Positions 1 through 8,521 of a DNA stretch of 34,251 nt are shown here, one piece after another. Each line of letters starts with the position of its first letter. Within the stretch, counting starts at the first letter, position 1. Both the position numbers and the translations under genes were made by a program. The stretch lies in contig NZ_SIJK02000055.1 in the NCBI RefSeq assembly GCF_004762035.2, positions 1-34,251 of the forward strand, written 5' to 3'. The notes below the pieces were generated by a model, which saw only the letters and a list, made by a program, of their open reading frames with translations, had not been told where the DNA came from and ran no database searches. This DNA is from Candidatus Chloroploca mongolica. Its GTDB lineage: Bacteria; Chloroflexota; Chloroflexia; Chloroflexales; Chloroflexaceae.

Positions 1-201
1 GCACCCCTTGCGGGTGCCCTGGTGGGGTGCATGCACGGAAGATGCAATCGCCCTATACACCTACCCAGGGCTGATGGCAGCTTCTCTTTAAACCTCACCT
101 CGGGGGCAACGATCATTCTCGTCAGCACCCTGGCCTTCGCACTCAGCTTGCTCATCCGCACCCTAATCAGGCGCAGAGCAACGCAGAGGTTTCAGCTATA
201 A
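1..201 (+). CDS. C-terminal end of a polytopic membrane protein, possibly an ABC-3 family metal permease (partial)
   Basis: Frame 1 is open from the left edge to a TAA at 199-201, giving about 66 residues. The last 40 residues contain a hydrophobic helix introduced by TSGATIILV and followed by an Arg-rich cytoplasmic tail. An SGA-x-I-x-LV start to the final helix is typical of ZnuB/MntB/TroC-type zinc or manganese ABC permeases, so this may be the end of such a transporter. The residues before the helix match that family poorly, so the assignment is tentative. An AAGGAG at 203-208 follows the stop, but its distance from the next start is long. Confidence 0.4.
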   Translation, partial: APLAGALVGCMHGRCNRPIHLPRADGSFSLNLTSGATIILVSTLAFALSLLIRTLIRRRATQRFQL

Positions 202-242
202 TAAGGAGAGGTTCCAGCATACGGGAAAGTTCCAGGCGCTTG

Positions 243-632
243 ATGTTTCGTACCGTGCCCCGGATCGTGCTCTGGATAGGCATTTTATTGATCATCCTCG
301 GGCTGATCGGACGCTATCTGATCGGCCTGCGTGGAGCCAGTTCGCTGATTCCGGCCATCTTTGGAATGCCCATTGCCTTGTTGGGCTTTCTCGCGACCGA
401 ACCGACCTACCACAAATCCTCGATGCGAGGGGTAACAGGATTAGCCTTGCTGGGCCTCCTGATCAACCTCCACGTCATCCCTCTTTTGCGCGCCCTGCTG
501 CGGGGGGAACCGATCCCTGACAGCATCACATCAATCATCGCCCGCAGCACCATGCTCTTCTTGTGTGGTCTGCTCCTGATTGTCTGTGGTGTCATGTACG
601 CCGCTGCCGGGTGGAAGCGGCTACGTGGATGA
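243..632 (+). CDS. Small four-helix membrane protein of unknown function
   Basis: The product is about 129 residues, with four hydrophobic segments at roughly residues 8-28, 34-50, 62-82 and 98-120. Short Arg/Lys-containing loops separate them, and there is a basic C-terminus (WKRLRG). TTG at 240 directly precedes ATG at 243; I take the ATG, and neither has a well-spaced Shine-Dalgarno. The gene follows the end of another membrane protein by about 40 bases and may be co-transcribed with it. I recognise no catalytic or transport motif. It is unlikely to belong to the death/CIS programme downstream. Confidence 0.6.
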   Translation: MFRTVPRIVLWIGILLIILGLIGRYLIGLRGASSLIPAIFGMPIALLGFLATEPTYHKSSMRGVTGLALLGLLINLHVIPLLRALLRGEPIPDSITSIIARSTMLFLCGLLLIVCGVMYAAAGWKRLRG

Positions 633-750
633 AGGATCGCCCGCCCTCTGCCAGGCCCTTGCCGCCCGGCTGCTCAGCGAGTCGCCGTGACCTTGCTTGC
701 GCTGGAGGCGACGGCGTAGCGGGGAGCCAACGCGTTTCAGTGCAACACAC

Positions 751-787
751 AGGGCCAGTGCCGGGCGGCGCTGGCCCTTTTGTGTGT
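751..787 (+). terminator. Rho-independent terminator-like hairpin
   Basis: AGGGCCAG (751-758) pairs perfectly with CTGGCCCT (771-778) around a 12-base loop. TTTT follows (778-781), then GTGTG, which could pair with CACAC at 746-750 and extend the stem across a T bulge. It lies about 120 bases after the stop of the small membrane protein gene and probably ends that transcript. The T run is short, so efficiency is uncertain. Confidence 0.5.
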
Positions 788-1006
788 GCCTGACGCCACT
801 GTGTGTGAGGTATGCTGCTGCCGTGTGCGCCAGTGACTGGTTTGCGTCGTGCAACACCAAGGTGGATGAAAGCGGTAGCCCGTAGGACAACGCTGATCTG
901 CTGATTGGAGGCAGTTGGCGTCGTGGCACGTGCGCATCGCCCAGCACTGTCGGCAGCGCCCTGCGCGTGCTCAGATCCATCAGCTCTGCTCCAACAATGT
1001 TTCATG

Positions 1007-1357
1007 TCAGGCGCTATGACCGTCATCACAGGACAAGCAGTTCACGCTGCCCTGAAATGATGCCCTTGGTGGTAACCATAGCATATTGACATTACCAAAA
1101 TGAAACATGAACAGATGTGGAATCCGCAATGAGAGCAGGGGCAACTCATCGCCATCTTCCTTAATCTGTGGCAGGCGCTGGTCTCCCTTGCGTAGTAATC
1201 GAAGTTGCCGTAGCACGCGTGCGCATAATTCCAGGTACGGAAACATCATTTCACGCTTGTTCCATAGATCAAGACCTGAAAGCACAAATCTTCGGCGACT
1301 ATCCTGGATATCCCTGATGCGTCCCCGCATCAGGATCAGTTGCGTAGCCTGACCCAC
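1007..1357 (-). pseudogene. Possible decayed protein-coding fragment
   Basis: The minus strand reads about 116 residues with a protein-like middle section (MMFPYLELCARVLRQL, then GDQRLPQI). It vaguely resembles a family of uncharacterised proteins with a FPxLExC-xxV-xxQL...GDxxLPxI pattern. No good ribosome-binding site or homologous full-length context is visible, and both ends lose protein character. It may be a relic of an accessory gene or a chance open frame. Confidence 0.2.
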
Positions 1358-1572
1358 CGCGAGGCCGCCTTGGTGGTAACAAAGATCGGGAGATCCGTGA
1401 AGCTACCTTCACCCCGCGTTATTGATTCGCTTGCTACAAGACCCTGGAGTCGATCTATATTCAGAGATGTCAGGCATCGAGCTATGCCGGGCTGTTTATG
1501 GTATTTTGTCGCATGGAGTGTCTCACCACAGTGCAATGATGACTCGCGCCCGCATGATTCAGGGGTTGACCT

Positions 1573-4500
1573 ATGGATCCGATGCTAATGTGCATTACGC
1601 TGCTGGGCGGTTTCATCCTCACCCAGCGAGATGTCCCGATCACCACCTTGCACAAGCCGCGACTCCAGGAATTGCTGGCCTTTCTGCTTCTCCATCGTAG
1701 CGCCCCCCAGCCCCGCCGTCAGGTTGCCTTCGCCCTCTGGCCCGACTCGGCGGAGGCCCAGGCCCTCACCAATTTGCGCAACCTGACCCATAAGCTGCGC
1801 CACGCCGTGCCCCATGCCGATCAGGTACTCTGTCTTGAGGGGCCAACGCTGCGCTGGCGGTCTGAGGCGCCCGTCATCCTGGATGTTGCCGCGTTCGAGC
1901 AAAACATCGCCAGCGCGGAGCAGGCGCTGCGTCAGGGAGACCGCGTCGCGGCACGAACTGCGTTGGAAGGAGCCATCGCGCTGTACCACGGTGATCTGTT
2001 GCCCAACTGCTACAATGAGTGGATCTTGCCCGAGCGTGAGCGGCTGCGCCAGCTCTTCACCGCCGCGTTGGAGCAACTCGTGACCCTCCAGGAAGAGCAG
2101 CACCTCTTCTCGGCTGCGATCCGCTACGCCCAGCGCTGGCTCCAGGCCGAGCCACTGCACGAAGTGGTGTACCTTCAATTGATGCGCCTGTACGCGCTGA
2201 CCGGTAATCGGGCCGCGGCGCTGCACACGTATCAGACCTGCGTCACCACGCTGCGCCGGGAATTGGCAACAGATCCGGGCCAGGCGTTGCACGACGCCTA
2301 TGCCCGTCTGGTGAAGCTTGAGGCGGGATGTGATCCGGCTGGGGGACGGGCCTGGACGCCCACCCTGGTTGGGCGCCAGTCCGAGTGGCACCGGCTGCTG
2401 GCCTGCTGGCACCATGCCGTCGCCGGTCACCCGCAGTGTGTCATGCTCAGCGGCGAGGCGGGCATCGGCAAGACCCGGCTGGCCGAGGAGTTGCTGCATT
2501 GGGCCGGACAGCAAGGCTTTACCACCGCAGCCGCAACCTGTTATGCGGCGGAAGGTGAGCTCATCTACAGCCCGATCGTCACCTGGCTGCGCAGCCCTAG
2601 TCTTCAGATATTCCTTACGGTTCTTGATCCCATCTGGCTGACCGAGGTTGCGCACCTGATGCCTGAAGTGCGGATCGTGCGACCTGATCTGCCTCCGCCA
2701 CTTCCCCAGGATGAGGCCGTGCAGCGTGCACGCCTGTTCGAAGCGCTGGGCCGGGCGATCCTGACCGCCCCCCAGCCAATGTTGCTGCTGATCGACGACC
2801 TGCAGTGGTGCGACCGGACAACCCTGGAGTGGCTGCGCTATGTGCTGCACGCCGAACCCCGGGCGCGCTTGCTCCTGCTTGGCACCTTTCGCCTGGAGGA
2901 GGTTGACGTCGCGCACCCACTCATGGATCTGCTTGGCACGGTACGCGCCACCGGACAGCTCACCGAGATCGCGCTGGATCGACTGGATACGAGCGCAACG
3001 GCGGCGCTGGCGGCGCAACTGACCGGCCAGGCGCTCTGCCCGGAGCAAGCCGGTGCGCTCTACCGCGAGACCGAAGGCAATGCTTTGTTCGTGGTCGAGA
3101 CGATGCGTGCGCAGCTTGGTGGGCAGCAGGCTCGTGCGTACGGCGAGCCGACCAGCGTGCATCCGGTTGATGCCGTGGTGCTGCCGCCGCGGATCTATGC
3201 GGTGATTGCCGCCCGCCTGGCAAAACTCTCGCCGCCCGCCACCGAACTGGTTGGTCTGGCCGCGACGATCGGTCGCTCGTTCAGCTTCAACCTGCTGCGC
3301 CGGGCCGGTACCTTTGATGATGATGCGCTCGTGCGCGGGCTCGATGAGCTCTGGCAGCATTGGATCATCCGTGAGCAGGGCGCGCAGTGCTACGACTTCA
3401 GCCACAACAAGTTCCGCGAAGTTGCCTCCGCCCGGCTGAGCGAGGCGCGCCGACAGCGCTGGCACGTGCGGATCGCCGAGGCGCTTGAGGGGCTGATCGG
3501 CCATCAGCCTGATCCGCTCTACGCCCAGGTGGCGACCCACTACGAGCAGGCCAACTATGTCGAGCAAGCCATCCGCGCCTATCAACGCGCTGCGGAAGCG
3601 GCGCAACAGCTCTATGCATTTTCAGAGGCCGTCGCGCTCTATCAGCGTGCGCTTGAACTGCTTACGCACCTTAGGCCTCAGCTTGCGCGTCCCACCGCCA
3701 TTGAGCTTGAGGTGGAGCGCCACATCCAAGAGAGCTTAGGGAATAACCTAGCGCGGGCTGAGCAGCACGTGGAGGCACGGCACGCCTATGCGCGCGCACG
3801 TGCGTTGACGCCTGAAGCGGACGTGCTTGGACGCGCACGGCTGCACCGCGAGGTGGGCAATTCCTGGCGCACCCAGGGCATCCTCGATGAGGCAGAGCAG
3901 GCCTACGCACGAGCGCTGCGCAGCCTGAGCGAACGACCGCAACAACAGGAGGATCCCCCGTATTGGCAAGAGATGATTGCGGTGTACTTCGACCAGATCA
4001 ACCTGCAACTTTGGCAGGGCGGCCAAGGAGAGGCTACGGAGCAGTGCCTCACCAGCCTGGATTGGATTCTCGAGCGCCACGGCGCTCCTCCGCAGATTGC
4101 CCATGCCGCCCATCTTGCGTTGGTGGCGGAATGGTGGCGCTGCAGCGGGAGCATCGATACCACCTTTCTCGCCCGAAGTGAGCGTGCCTTACAGTTGTGC
4201 GAGACCTGTGGCGATCGCTGGCTAGCCGTTCGCGCGCGCTGGAATATTGGCATGATGCAGGTTCTCCATGGAGACGCTACGCGAGCTGAGGAAGTGCTCC
4301 AACTGGCGCTGGTCGATACGGCGCAAGTCGGCGATATCCAGATGCATATCCGGGGTCTCGTGGTGGTTGGCCTCCTTGCGCGACGACGCGCTCAGATTGA
4401 AGCGGTGCAGACCAATGCCCTCACCTACCTTCCGCAGGCCCAACACTACCATCTCCAGGATTGCGTGGGTGCAGGGTATGCCAATCTGGCCTGGGCAGCC

Positions 4501-4818
4501 TGGCGTACCGAGGATCGCACGCAGGCCGAGGAATATGCCAGGCATGCGCTTGCAGCATGGCGCGCCTCGACGATTGCCTATCCATTGCAATGGACGGCGC
4601 TCTGGCCACTCGTTGCCGTTACATTAGCAACGGATCAGGTTGGTGAGGCGATCAGTGCGGCCAGGCATCTTTTGCATCCCCTGCAACAGCGCCCACCCGA
4701 GCCGCTCGCCACCATGCTGTGCGCGGCCATCAGCGCCTACGAACAGGATCAGCCTGATGGTGCCCATGCCCACATGCAGGCGGCCCTCAGCGAAGCGCAA
4801 ACGGTGGGCTTGCTCTAA
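1573..4818 (+). CDS. SARP/BTAD-family transcriptional activator with AAA ATPase and TPR domains (AfsR-like)
   Basis: The product is a 1081-residue cytoplasmic regulator. Residues about 8-94 form an OmpR-like winged helix (KPRLQELLAFLLL, LWPD, TNLRNLTHKLR). Residues 100-250 are a bacterial transcriptional activator (BTAD) domain containing helical repeats. Residues 265-480 are an AAA/STAND-type ATPase with Walker A GEAGIGKT (294-301) and Walker B LLLIDD (404-409) followed by LQW. From about residue 640 onward the protein is TPR-like. This is the architecture of large SARPs, in which the ATPase/TPR part senses a signal and the N-terminus activates promoters by binding direct repeats. The ATG at 1573 has AGGGG at 1561-1565, seven bases upstream. 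Forty bases after its stop lies a direct-repeat promoter of SARP type (4858-4889), and a second copy precedes the CIS operon. The target assignment is inferred. Confidence 0.85.
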   Translation: MDPMLMCITLLGGFILTQRDVPITTLHKPRLQELLAFLLLHRSAPQPRRQVAFALWPDSAEAQALTNLRNLTHKLRHAVPHADQVLCLEGPTLRWRSEAPVILDVAAFEQNIASAEQALRQGDRVAARTALEGAIALYHGDLLPNCYNEWILPERERLRQLFTAALEQLVTLQEEQHLFSAAIRYAQRWLQAEPLHEVVYLQLMRLYALTGNRAAALHTYQTCVTTLRRELATDPGQALHDAYARLVKLEAGCDPAGGRAWTPTLVGRQSEWHRLLACWHHAVAGHPQCVMLSGEAGIGKTRLAEELLHWAGQQGFTTAAATCYAAEGELIYSPIVTWLRSPSLQIFLTVLDPIWLTEVAHLMPEVRIVRPDLPPPLPQDEAVQRARLFEALGRAILTAPQPMLLLIDDLQWCDRTTLEWLRYVLHAEPRARLLLLGTFRLEEVDVAHPLMDLLGTVRATGQLTEIALDRLDTSATAALAAQLTGQALCPEQAGALYRETEGNALFVVETMRAQLGGQQARAYGEPTSVHPVDAVVLPPRIYAVIAARLAKLSPPATELVGLAATIGRSFSFNLLRRAGTFDDDALVRGLDELWQHWIIREQGAQCYDFSHNKFREVASARLSEARRQRWHVRIAEALEGLIGHQPDPLYAQVATHYEQANYVEQAIRAYQRAAEAAQQLYAFSEAVALYQRALELLTHLRPQLARPTAIELEVERHIQESLGNNLARAEQHVEARHAYARARALTPEADVLGRARLHREVGNSWRTQGILDEAEQAYARALRSLSERPQQQEDPPYWQEMIAVYFDQINLQLWQGGQGEATEQCLTSLDWILERHGAPPQIAHAAHLALVAEWWRCSGSIDTTFLARSERALQLCETCGDRWLAVRARWNIGMMQVLHGDATRAEEVLQLALVDTAQVGDIQMHIRGLVVVGLLARRRAQIEAVQTNALTYLPQAQHYHLQDCVGAGYANLAWAAWRTEDRTQAEEYARHALAAWRASTIAYPLQWTALWPLVAVTLATDQVGEAISAARHLLHPLQQRPPEPLATMLCAAISAYEQDQPDGAHAHMQAALSEAQTVGLL

Positions 4819-4857
4819 CGCCTGCCTCATACCCACCTTGCGACGCCCTCTACGAAG

Positions 4858-4889
4858 AAACGCTTTGAAAACGCTGCCCGTGCTAGGCT
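4858..4889 (+). promoter_or_regulatory. SARP-type direct-repeat promoter driving the patatin/caspase array
   Basis: Heptamer AAACGCT (4858-4864), a 4-base spacer TTGA, a second AAACGCT (4869-4875), exactly 8 bases, then TAGGCT (4884-4889) as a -10-like hexamer. SARPs are known to bind heptameric direct repeats with 11-bp periodicity whose 3' copy lies 8 bp from the -10 and replaces a normal -35. The same arrangement recurs at 16187-16218. Expected transcription start is near 4896, about 200 bases before the first translatable gene. Confidence 0.65.
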
Positions 4890-4970
4890 GTGGCTGCGTC
4901 GATGACTTCTGGCTGCCGTGCGTTGGGAGATCGTTGTGGAAAGACTCGGCGAGCCCATGGGTCGCCGCTC

Positions 4971-5055
4971 ACCTATGCCCAGGCTCTCCTGCGCCAGCAC
5001 CAGCAGACCACTGGCGACACCGCCCAGGTTGGCATGGTGGTCGTGGGCAGCAACA
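4971..5055 (+). pseudogene. Remnant of a caspase-gene linker in the leader of the array
   Basis: In one frame this stretch reads RQHQQTTGDTAQVGMVVVGS, which aligns with the linker of the third caspase protein (RQHQQTIGDNARVGAAVAGD, encoded near 15380-15440). The DNA also matches closely, for example around CGCCAGCA-CAGCAGACCA. No caspase domain precedes it. This looks like what remains after most of a caspase gene was lost between the regulated promoter and the first patatin gene. It could still be translated as part of a short leader peptide from GTG 4890, but there is no good ribosome-binding site. Confidence 0.5.
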
Positions 5056-5960
5056 CCGCCGCTCGGCGCGGGCGCTGGTCAAGCACAGGAGACACGTGTG
5101 GCAGCTATGGAGGAGATCGCCAAAGTTACCGCCACAGGGAACATCAATGTTGACCTGGCCTCGGTCGCACTCTGGGGTAGGCCCGGCGTGTTCCGCCCGG
5201 CCTACCTCGAGTACACCACCGACCTTGTGCGCAACAGCCTCCAGGCATGGCAGCATATCCTTGCGAGCGGCGGCAAGACCTTCTTCCTCCAGGCGGTGTT
5301 GCAAACCCTACCGGGCCGCGTGCTGGTACCGCTCTTTCCCCCAGCGTTCTTCAAGCAGATCAGCGATGCGTTCAACGCCAGCGAGATTGGCATCGCCTTC
5401 AACAGCTACAACCCGCTGGACGGCTGCGAGTACGTGCATCTCAACCCGAGGGCGCGCGAGCTATTGACCCAGAAGTCGAAGCGCAAGCACGCCTACGACA
5501 AAGGCCAGCCCAGTCGGCACCGCGAGCGCACCACCTACGACGACATCACCCCGGAGACCGTGCGCGACGGGCTCTGGATCTACCAGTACGGCTTCGACCA
5601 AAAACGAGGCTGCTTCCTCGACGGGGCCTACTACCGCCAGATCATGCTCGCCGAACTGGTCTACGCCACCGATATCTTCGTGGCGCGCCCGATCAGCTAC
5701 CGCTGGATCGGCCCCATGCCGACCAGCCAGATCGGCATCGAGGACCTGAAGACCGAGGTGGGCTTCAACGGCACCTACGCCGGCGAGCGCCACCAGATCG
5801 CCCTGATCAACCGGCTCGTCGAGGGCGGTGATCTCTCTGCCGAAAAGTACCACCAGATCACGCTGCACGAGATCGAGATCGCCCAACAGCGCGGCTTCAT
5901 GGACTACGTCTTCGAGAAGTTGGAGGTATTTGACGAAGCGTATGGGGCGTCGATGAGCGC
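5049..5960 (+). repeat. Long direct repeat, copy 1 (patatin-like gene, deleted form)
   Basis: Bases 5049-5109 correspond to 8522-8582, and 5110-5960 correspond without indels to 8781-9631. By eye there are about a dozen mismatches over 912 aligned bases, so the copies are about 98-99% identical. The only structural difference is that 198 bases (8583-8780) of copy 2 are absent here. The level of identity points to recent duplication or ongoing gene conversion. Confidence 0.9.
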
Positions 5961-6030
5961 CATCGAGGCATATCTTGTGGCTACAAGCGAACTCATAAAG
6001 CTGGATCTGGCACCTGTTCAGCAGGCATAA
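5098..6030 (+). CDS. Patatin-like protein lacking its N-terminal catalytic segment
   Basis: The product is about 310 residues and nearly identical to the patatin-like protein at 8571-9665, apart from a precise in-frame loss of 66 codons after MAAM. The lost part carries the glycine oxyanion hole and the nucleophile serine. The Asp-Gly partner motif remains (D175-G-A in FLDGAYY). It should therefore be catalytically dead as a phospholipase, unless it pairs with another subunit. I place the start at GTG 5098, where the paralogue has ATG, because AGGAGA at 5087-5092 is conserved between the copies; ATG 5107 is an alternative. The last residues differ from the paralogue (LVATSELIKLDLAPVQQA). The stop overlaps the AAGGAGG of the downstream caspase gene, so the two are probably translated together. 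Confidence 0.7.
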   Translation: MAAMEEIAKVTATGNINVDLASVALWGRPGVFRPAYLEYTTDLVRNSLQAWQHILASGGKTFFLQAVLQTLPGRVLVPLFPPAFFKQISDAFNASEIGIAFNSYNPLDGCEYVHLNPRARELLTQKSKRKHAYDKGQPSRHRERTTYDDITPETVRDGLWIYQYGFDQKRGCFLDGAYYRQIMLAELVYATDIFVARPISYRWIGPMPTSQIGIEDLKTEVGFNGTYAGERHQIALINRLVEGGDLSAEKYHQITLHEIEIAQQRGFMDYVFEKLEVFDEAYGASMSAIEAYLVATSELIKLDLAPVQQA

Positions 6031-6041
6031 GGAGGCTCCCA

Positions 6042-8318
6042 ATGCTATTCAATCAGGGACATGCCCTCGTGATCGGAATTGGCACGTACGATAAGACCCC
6101 GCGGATGAATGTACCGATCACGGCTCAGGACGCCGAGTCCGTTGCCGGGATCCTGCGCGACCCGGCCTATTGTGGCTACCCGGAGAATCAGGTCAAGCTT
6201 CTCCATGATGCCAAAGCAACCCGCGAGGGCATCCTCGCCGAGCTTGATGCCCTCGCCACGTGCACGAATGCGGACTCTACCGTGTTTGTGTTCTACGCGG
6301 GCCACGGCGAGTATGGCGCCGATGGCCATTTCTTTCTCACCACCCACGACACCGTGCTTGATGCCCAAGGCAAGGTGACCGGGGATAGCGGGATTAGTGA
6401 ACAGGAGTTGCTGACCCGCATCGGCGCCATCCCCGCGAAGCGTGCCTTTCTGTTCTTCAATGCCTGCCACTCAGGCGACATCTCACCCGGTATGCTCGGT
6501 GGTGCCGAGGAGGAGCCATTACACAGCGGTGCATCCCTCCCCGATCAACTGGCCTCGGCCCTGCTCGGCACCGGCGAGGGCCGAGTGATCATCACCGCCT
6601 GCCGCCAGGACGAAAAATCCTACTTCTTGCGCGGCGCGGCGCGAACGATCTTCGGCAGCGCCCTAGCCGAGGGGCTCCAGGGCAAAGACATCGTGAGCCG
6701 CAAGGGCTACATCAGTCTGTTCGACCTCTATGAGTGTGTCTATACCTTCGTGAGCCAGCGCGTGCATGAGCTATGGCAGCAGGCGCAGCAGCCTGAGCTA
6801 ACGATCAGCAAAGGCGTTGGTGTGATGGCGGTAGCGCTGTATCACGGTACAGCCGCGACAACCGGGTTGACGGATGCTGATGTTCCAGGGAGCCTGGGGA
6901 GCGTCGGTGCGGTGCGTGAGGTGGAGACGTCAGAGAGTAAGAGTCTACTAGAGGCAATCTTGGAAGGCAAACTGAAGCTGGGTGAGCAGAAGACGGTCAA
7001 CACCGGGGGCGGCGCCCATATCGAGGGAAGCGGCCACCACATAGGCATTGCGGGCGGCAACTTCAACGGTCCGACGATTGGTACCGCCCACGGGCCAGTG
7101 ACTATGGGCAATAGCGAGACGGTGCAGGGCGACTCCATTAAGGATATCAGCAACCGTAAAGGGATAGCTGTAGGTCAGAACGCCAGCGCTCTGGCAGCCG
7201 ATACCATCATTATAGTCAAAAAGATCGACAATATAACCCAGAACCTTGCTGCCGCACCCTACCGTGATGCCGGGACGATCACAGATCTACAGAACCTGGT
7301 TAACGAGCTCCGCAAAATGCAACAGCAGGTTTTGACCAGCACTGAGGTCGATAATGCGGTCTTCCGAAAGCTTTTTGGCCTTTCCGTCCGAGAAGATCGC
7401 ACGGCAGCAGTCCTCTCCACATTTCCCGTAACCGACCTTAAGACCGAACTAAAGGCCATCGCCAACGACATGCCCTACAAGTCGCTCGAGCAGGCAGAGC
7501 ACCATATTGTAGGTCTCAAAGATATAGGATCCCAAGGCACTGCGCCAGCGGATCTTGCTGATTATACGGCACTACTTTCCGACTGTAGAGCCCGCATGGA
7601 GCAGATCCAGTCAAGGATGGGGGCTGTTCTCAAAGTAGATCTCGGTAGAAACGATCGACCAATCGCTACTCAGAAGATTATCGACGATGTCAAACGACCA
7701 ATGCTGGCCCAGGTTGATGTCACAGCATATCTCGAGATCCGCGATATTTTTGCTGAAGCAGGATTCATTCCTCCGGATATCCTATGGGACTCAATGGTGC
7801 TCAAGCAAGTCTTCAATGACAGCGCTGAGCTCCATGATTGCAAGTTGCTCATCGCTATTGGTCTGTTCTCCAACTCACTGACCCTTAACGCACCGAAACT
7901 CGTTCAGGATAGGTACAAGAAGCGATTGTGCTTTGAGTTTACCAGCAGTGACGACCCTAGACAGAACCAGATCATGTTTACCGATCGTAAAGGAGTGCCT
8001 CCGCATCCGTATCCTCCGCCCCCGGATTCAATGAAAAGTCAAGCAGAGGAGGAGTCGGTGGATTATGCACTGTTTACCCGCTTTCAGTTCTCGGCTAATC
8101 AAGATCTGATGATCATCGGGGGGATCTCGGCAGAGGGTACGCACAAGATTGGCCAGTATATTCATAAGCAGAAGACGATGATTTATGAGCGCTTTTTAAA
8201 AAGCGAAAAGGATCGTGACCGTGAATTTGCCATGATCTTCAAGGTGCCTATTGACGATCACGAGGACATCCAATTTGAGAAGGTAAAAGTTGGACGCTCA
8301 ATCTATCTATGTGACTGA
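6042..8318 (+). CDS. Caspase-like (peptidase C14/metacaspase) protein with a distinctive C-terminal domain
   Basis: The protein has 758 residues. Residues 1-260 form a caspase fold with catalytic H88 (YAGHGEY) and C142 (NACHSGD), so it is probably an active cysteine protease. Residues about 315-365 are a glycine-rich linker (GGAHIEGSGH, GIAGGNFNGP, MGNSETVQGD) shared with the third caspase gene. A helical section follows. The last 200 residues form an unrecognised domain with LLIAIGLFSN, DYALFTRFQF and GGISAEGT, plausibly a ligand-sensing or effector-coupling module. The C-terminal half is less GC-rich than the N-terminal half, which suggests domain exchange. The ATG at 6042 has AAGGAGG at 6029-6035 overlapping the upstream stop. 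Pairing with a patatin-like gene suggests that the protease may activate, or be activated with, its neighbour; this is inference. Confidence 0.85.
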   Translation: MLFNQGHALVIGIGTYDKTPRMNVPITAQDAESVAGILRDPAYCGYPENQVKLLHDAKATREGILAELDALATCTNADSTVFVFYAGHGEYGADGHFFLTTHDTVLDAQGKVTGDSGISEQELLTRIGAIPAKRAFLFFNACHSGDISPGMLGGAEEEPLHSGASLPDQLASALLGTGEGRVIITACRQDEKSYFLRGAARTIFGSALAEGLQGKDIVSRKGYISLFDLYECVYTFVSQRVHELWQQAQQPELTISKGVGVMAVALYHGTAATTGLTDADVPGSLGSVGAVREVETSESKSLLEAILEGKLKLGEQKTVNTGGGAHIEGSGHHIGIAGGNFNGPTIGTAHGPVTMGNSETVQGDSIKDISNRKGIAVGQNASALAADTIIIVKKIDNITQNLAAAPYRDAGTITDLQNLVNELRKMQQQVLTSTEVDNAVFRKLFGLSVREDRTAAVLSTFPVTDLKTELKAIANDMPYKSLEQAEHHIVGLKDIGSQGTAPADLADYTALLSDCRARMEQIQSRMGAVLKVDLGRNDRPIATQKIIDDVKRPMLAQVDVTAYLEIRDIFAEAGFIPPDILWDSMVLKQVFNDSAELHDCKLLIAIGLFSNSLTLNAPKLVQDRYKKRLCFEFTSSDDPRQNQIMFTDRKGVPPHPYPPPPDSMKSQAEEESVDYALFTRFQFSANQDLMIIGGISAEGTHKIGQYIHKQKTMIYERFLKSEKDRDREFAMIFKVPIDDHEDIQFEKVKVGRSIYLCD
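7044..7126 (+). repeat. 83-bp conserved tract in caspase gene 1
   Basis: This tract matches 15603-15685 in the third caspase gene with only two mismatches, both within one short codon cluster. It encodes GIAGGNFNGP through NSETVQ. Flanking sequence diverges quickly on both sides, so identity at synonymous positions suggests recent gene conversion or module exchange. Confidence 0.85.
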
Positions 8319-8428
8319 GCACATGTGAAGGCAGTGAGAATCGTGCGGCGCAGGGCAACGCCTACCACGATCCGGGTCGGCGGTACTACCTGTTCGGCAT
8401 TGAAGTGGTCGGCTCCTCTGTAGCTTGA
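8315..8428 (+). pseudogene. Possible C-terminal coding remnant in the caspase-patatin gap
   Basis: Between the first caspase gene and the second patatin there are about 250 bases. One frame from 8315 to the TGA at 8426-8428 reads a protein-like end (AYHDPGRRYYLFGIEVVGSS). It has no start codon with a ribosome-binding site. I do not recognise the family. It may be a scar of a gene lost during the duplication of the patatin module, or chance. Confidence 0.2.
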
Positions 8429-8521
8429 AGGCGGCCCTGGGCACCTTCGATTTCGTCGGGGCCGCAGGCCGGGCAGATCGCCGAACACCGTTACGATTAT
8501 CGTGTGCTAACGACAATCTAG

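Larger units (their letters stand above)
633..1572. other. Gene-poor stretch of about 940 bases
   Basis: No frame on either strand here gives a convincing intact protein, and open frames are short, overlapping and of biased composition. The stretch holds a terminator-like hairpin (751-787) and possible decayed minus-strand coding sequence (1007-1357). The promoter of the regulator gene at 1573 should lie near its right end, but I could not find a clear -35/-10 pair there. Confidence 0.5.

Noticed and set aside
633-1572. Small overlapping open frames in the gene-poor stretch as real genes
   Set aside because: They have no convincing ribosome-binding sites, biased composition and no recognisable domains. 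Only the minus-strand piece at 1007-1357 was kept, as a low-confidence relic.
1585-3606. 673-codon open frame on the minus strand, antisense to the regulator gene
   Set aside because: It lies wholly opposite a gene with clear SARP, BTAD and Walker motifs, shows no domain pattern, and reflects the scarcity of stops in GC-rich antisense DNA.
4918-5097. Upstream in-frame extension of the first patatin-like gene
   Set aside because: The 60 extra residues read as low-quality sequence. The same DNA in another frame matches a caspase linker, and the ribosome-binding site shared with the paralogue points to GTG 5098.
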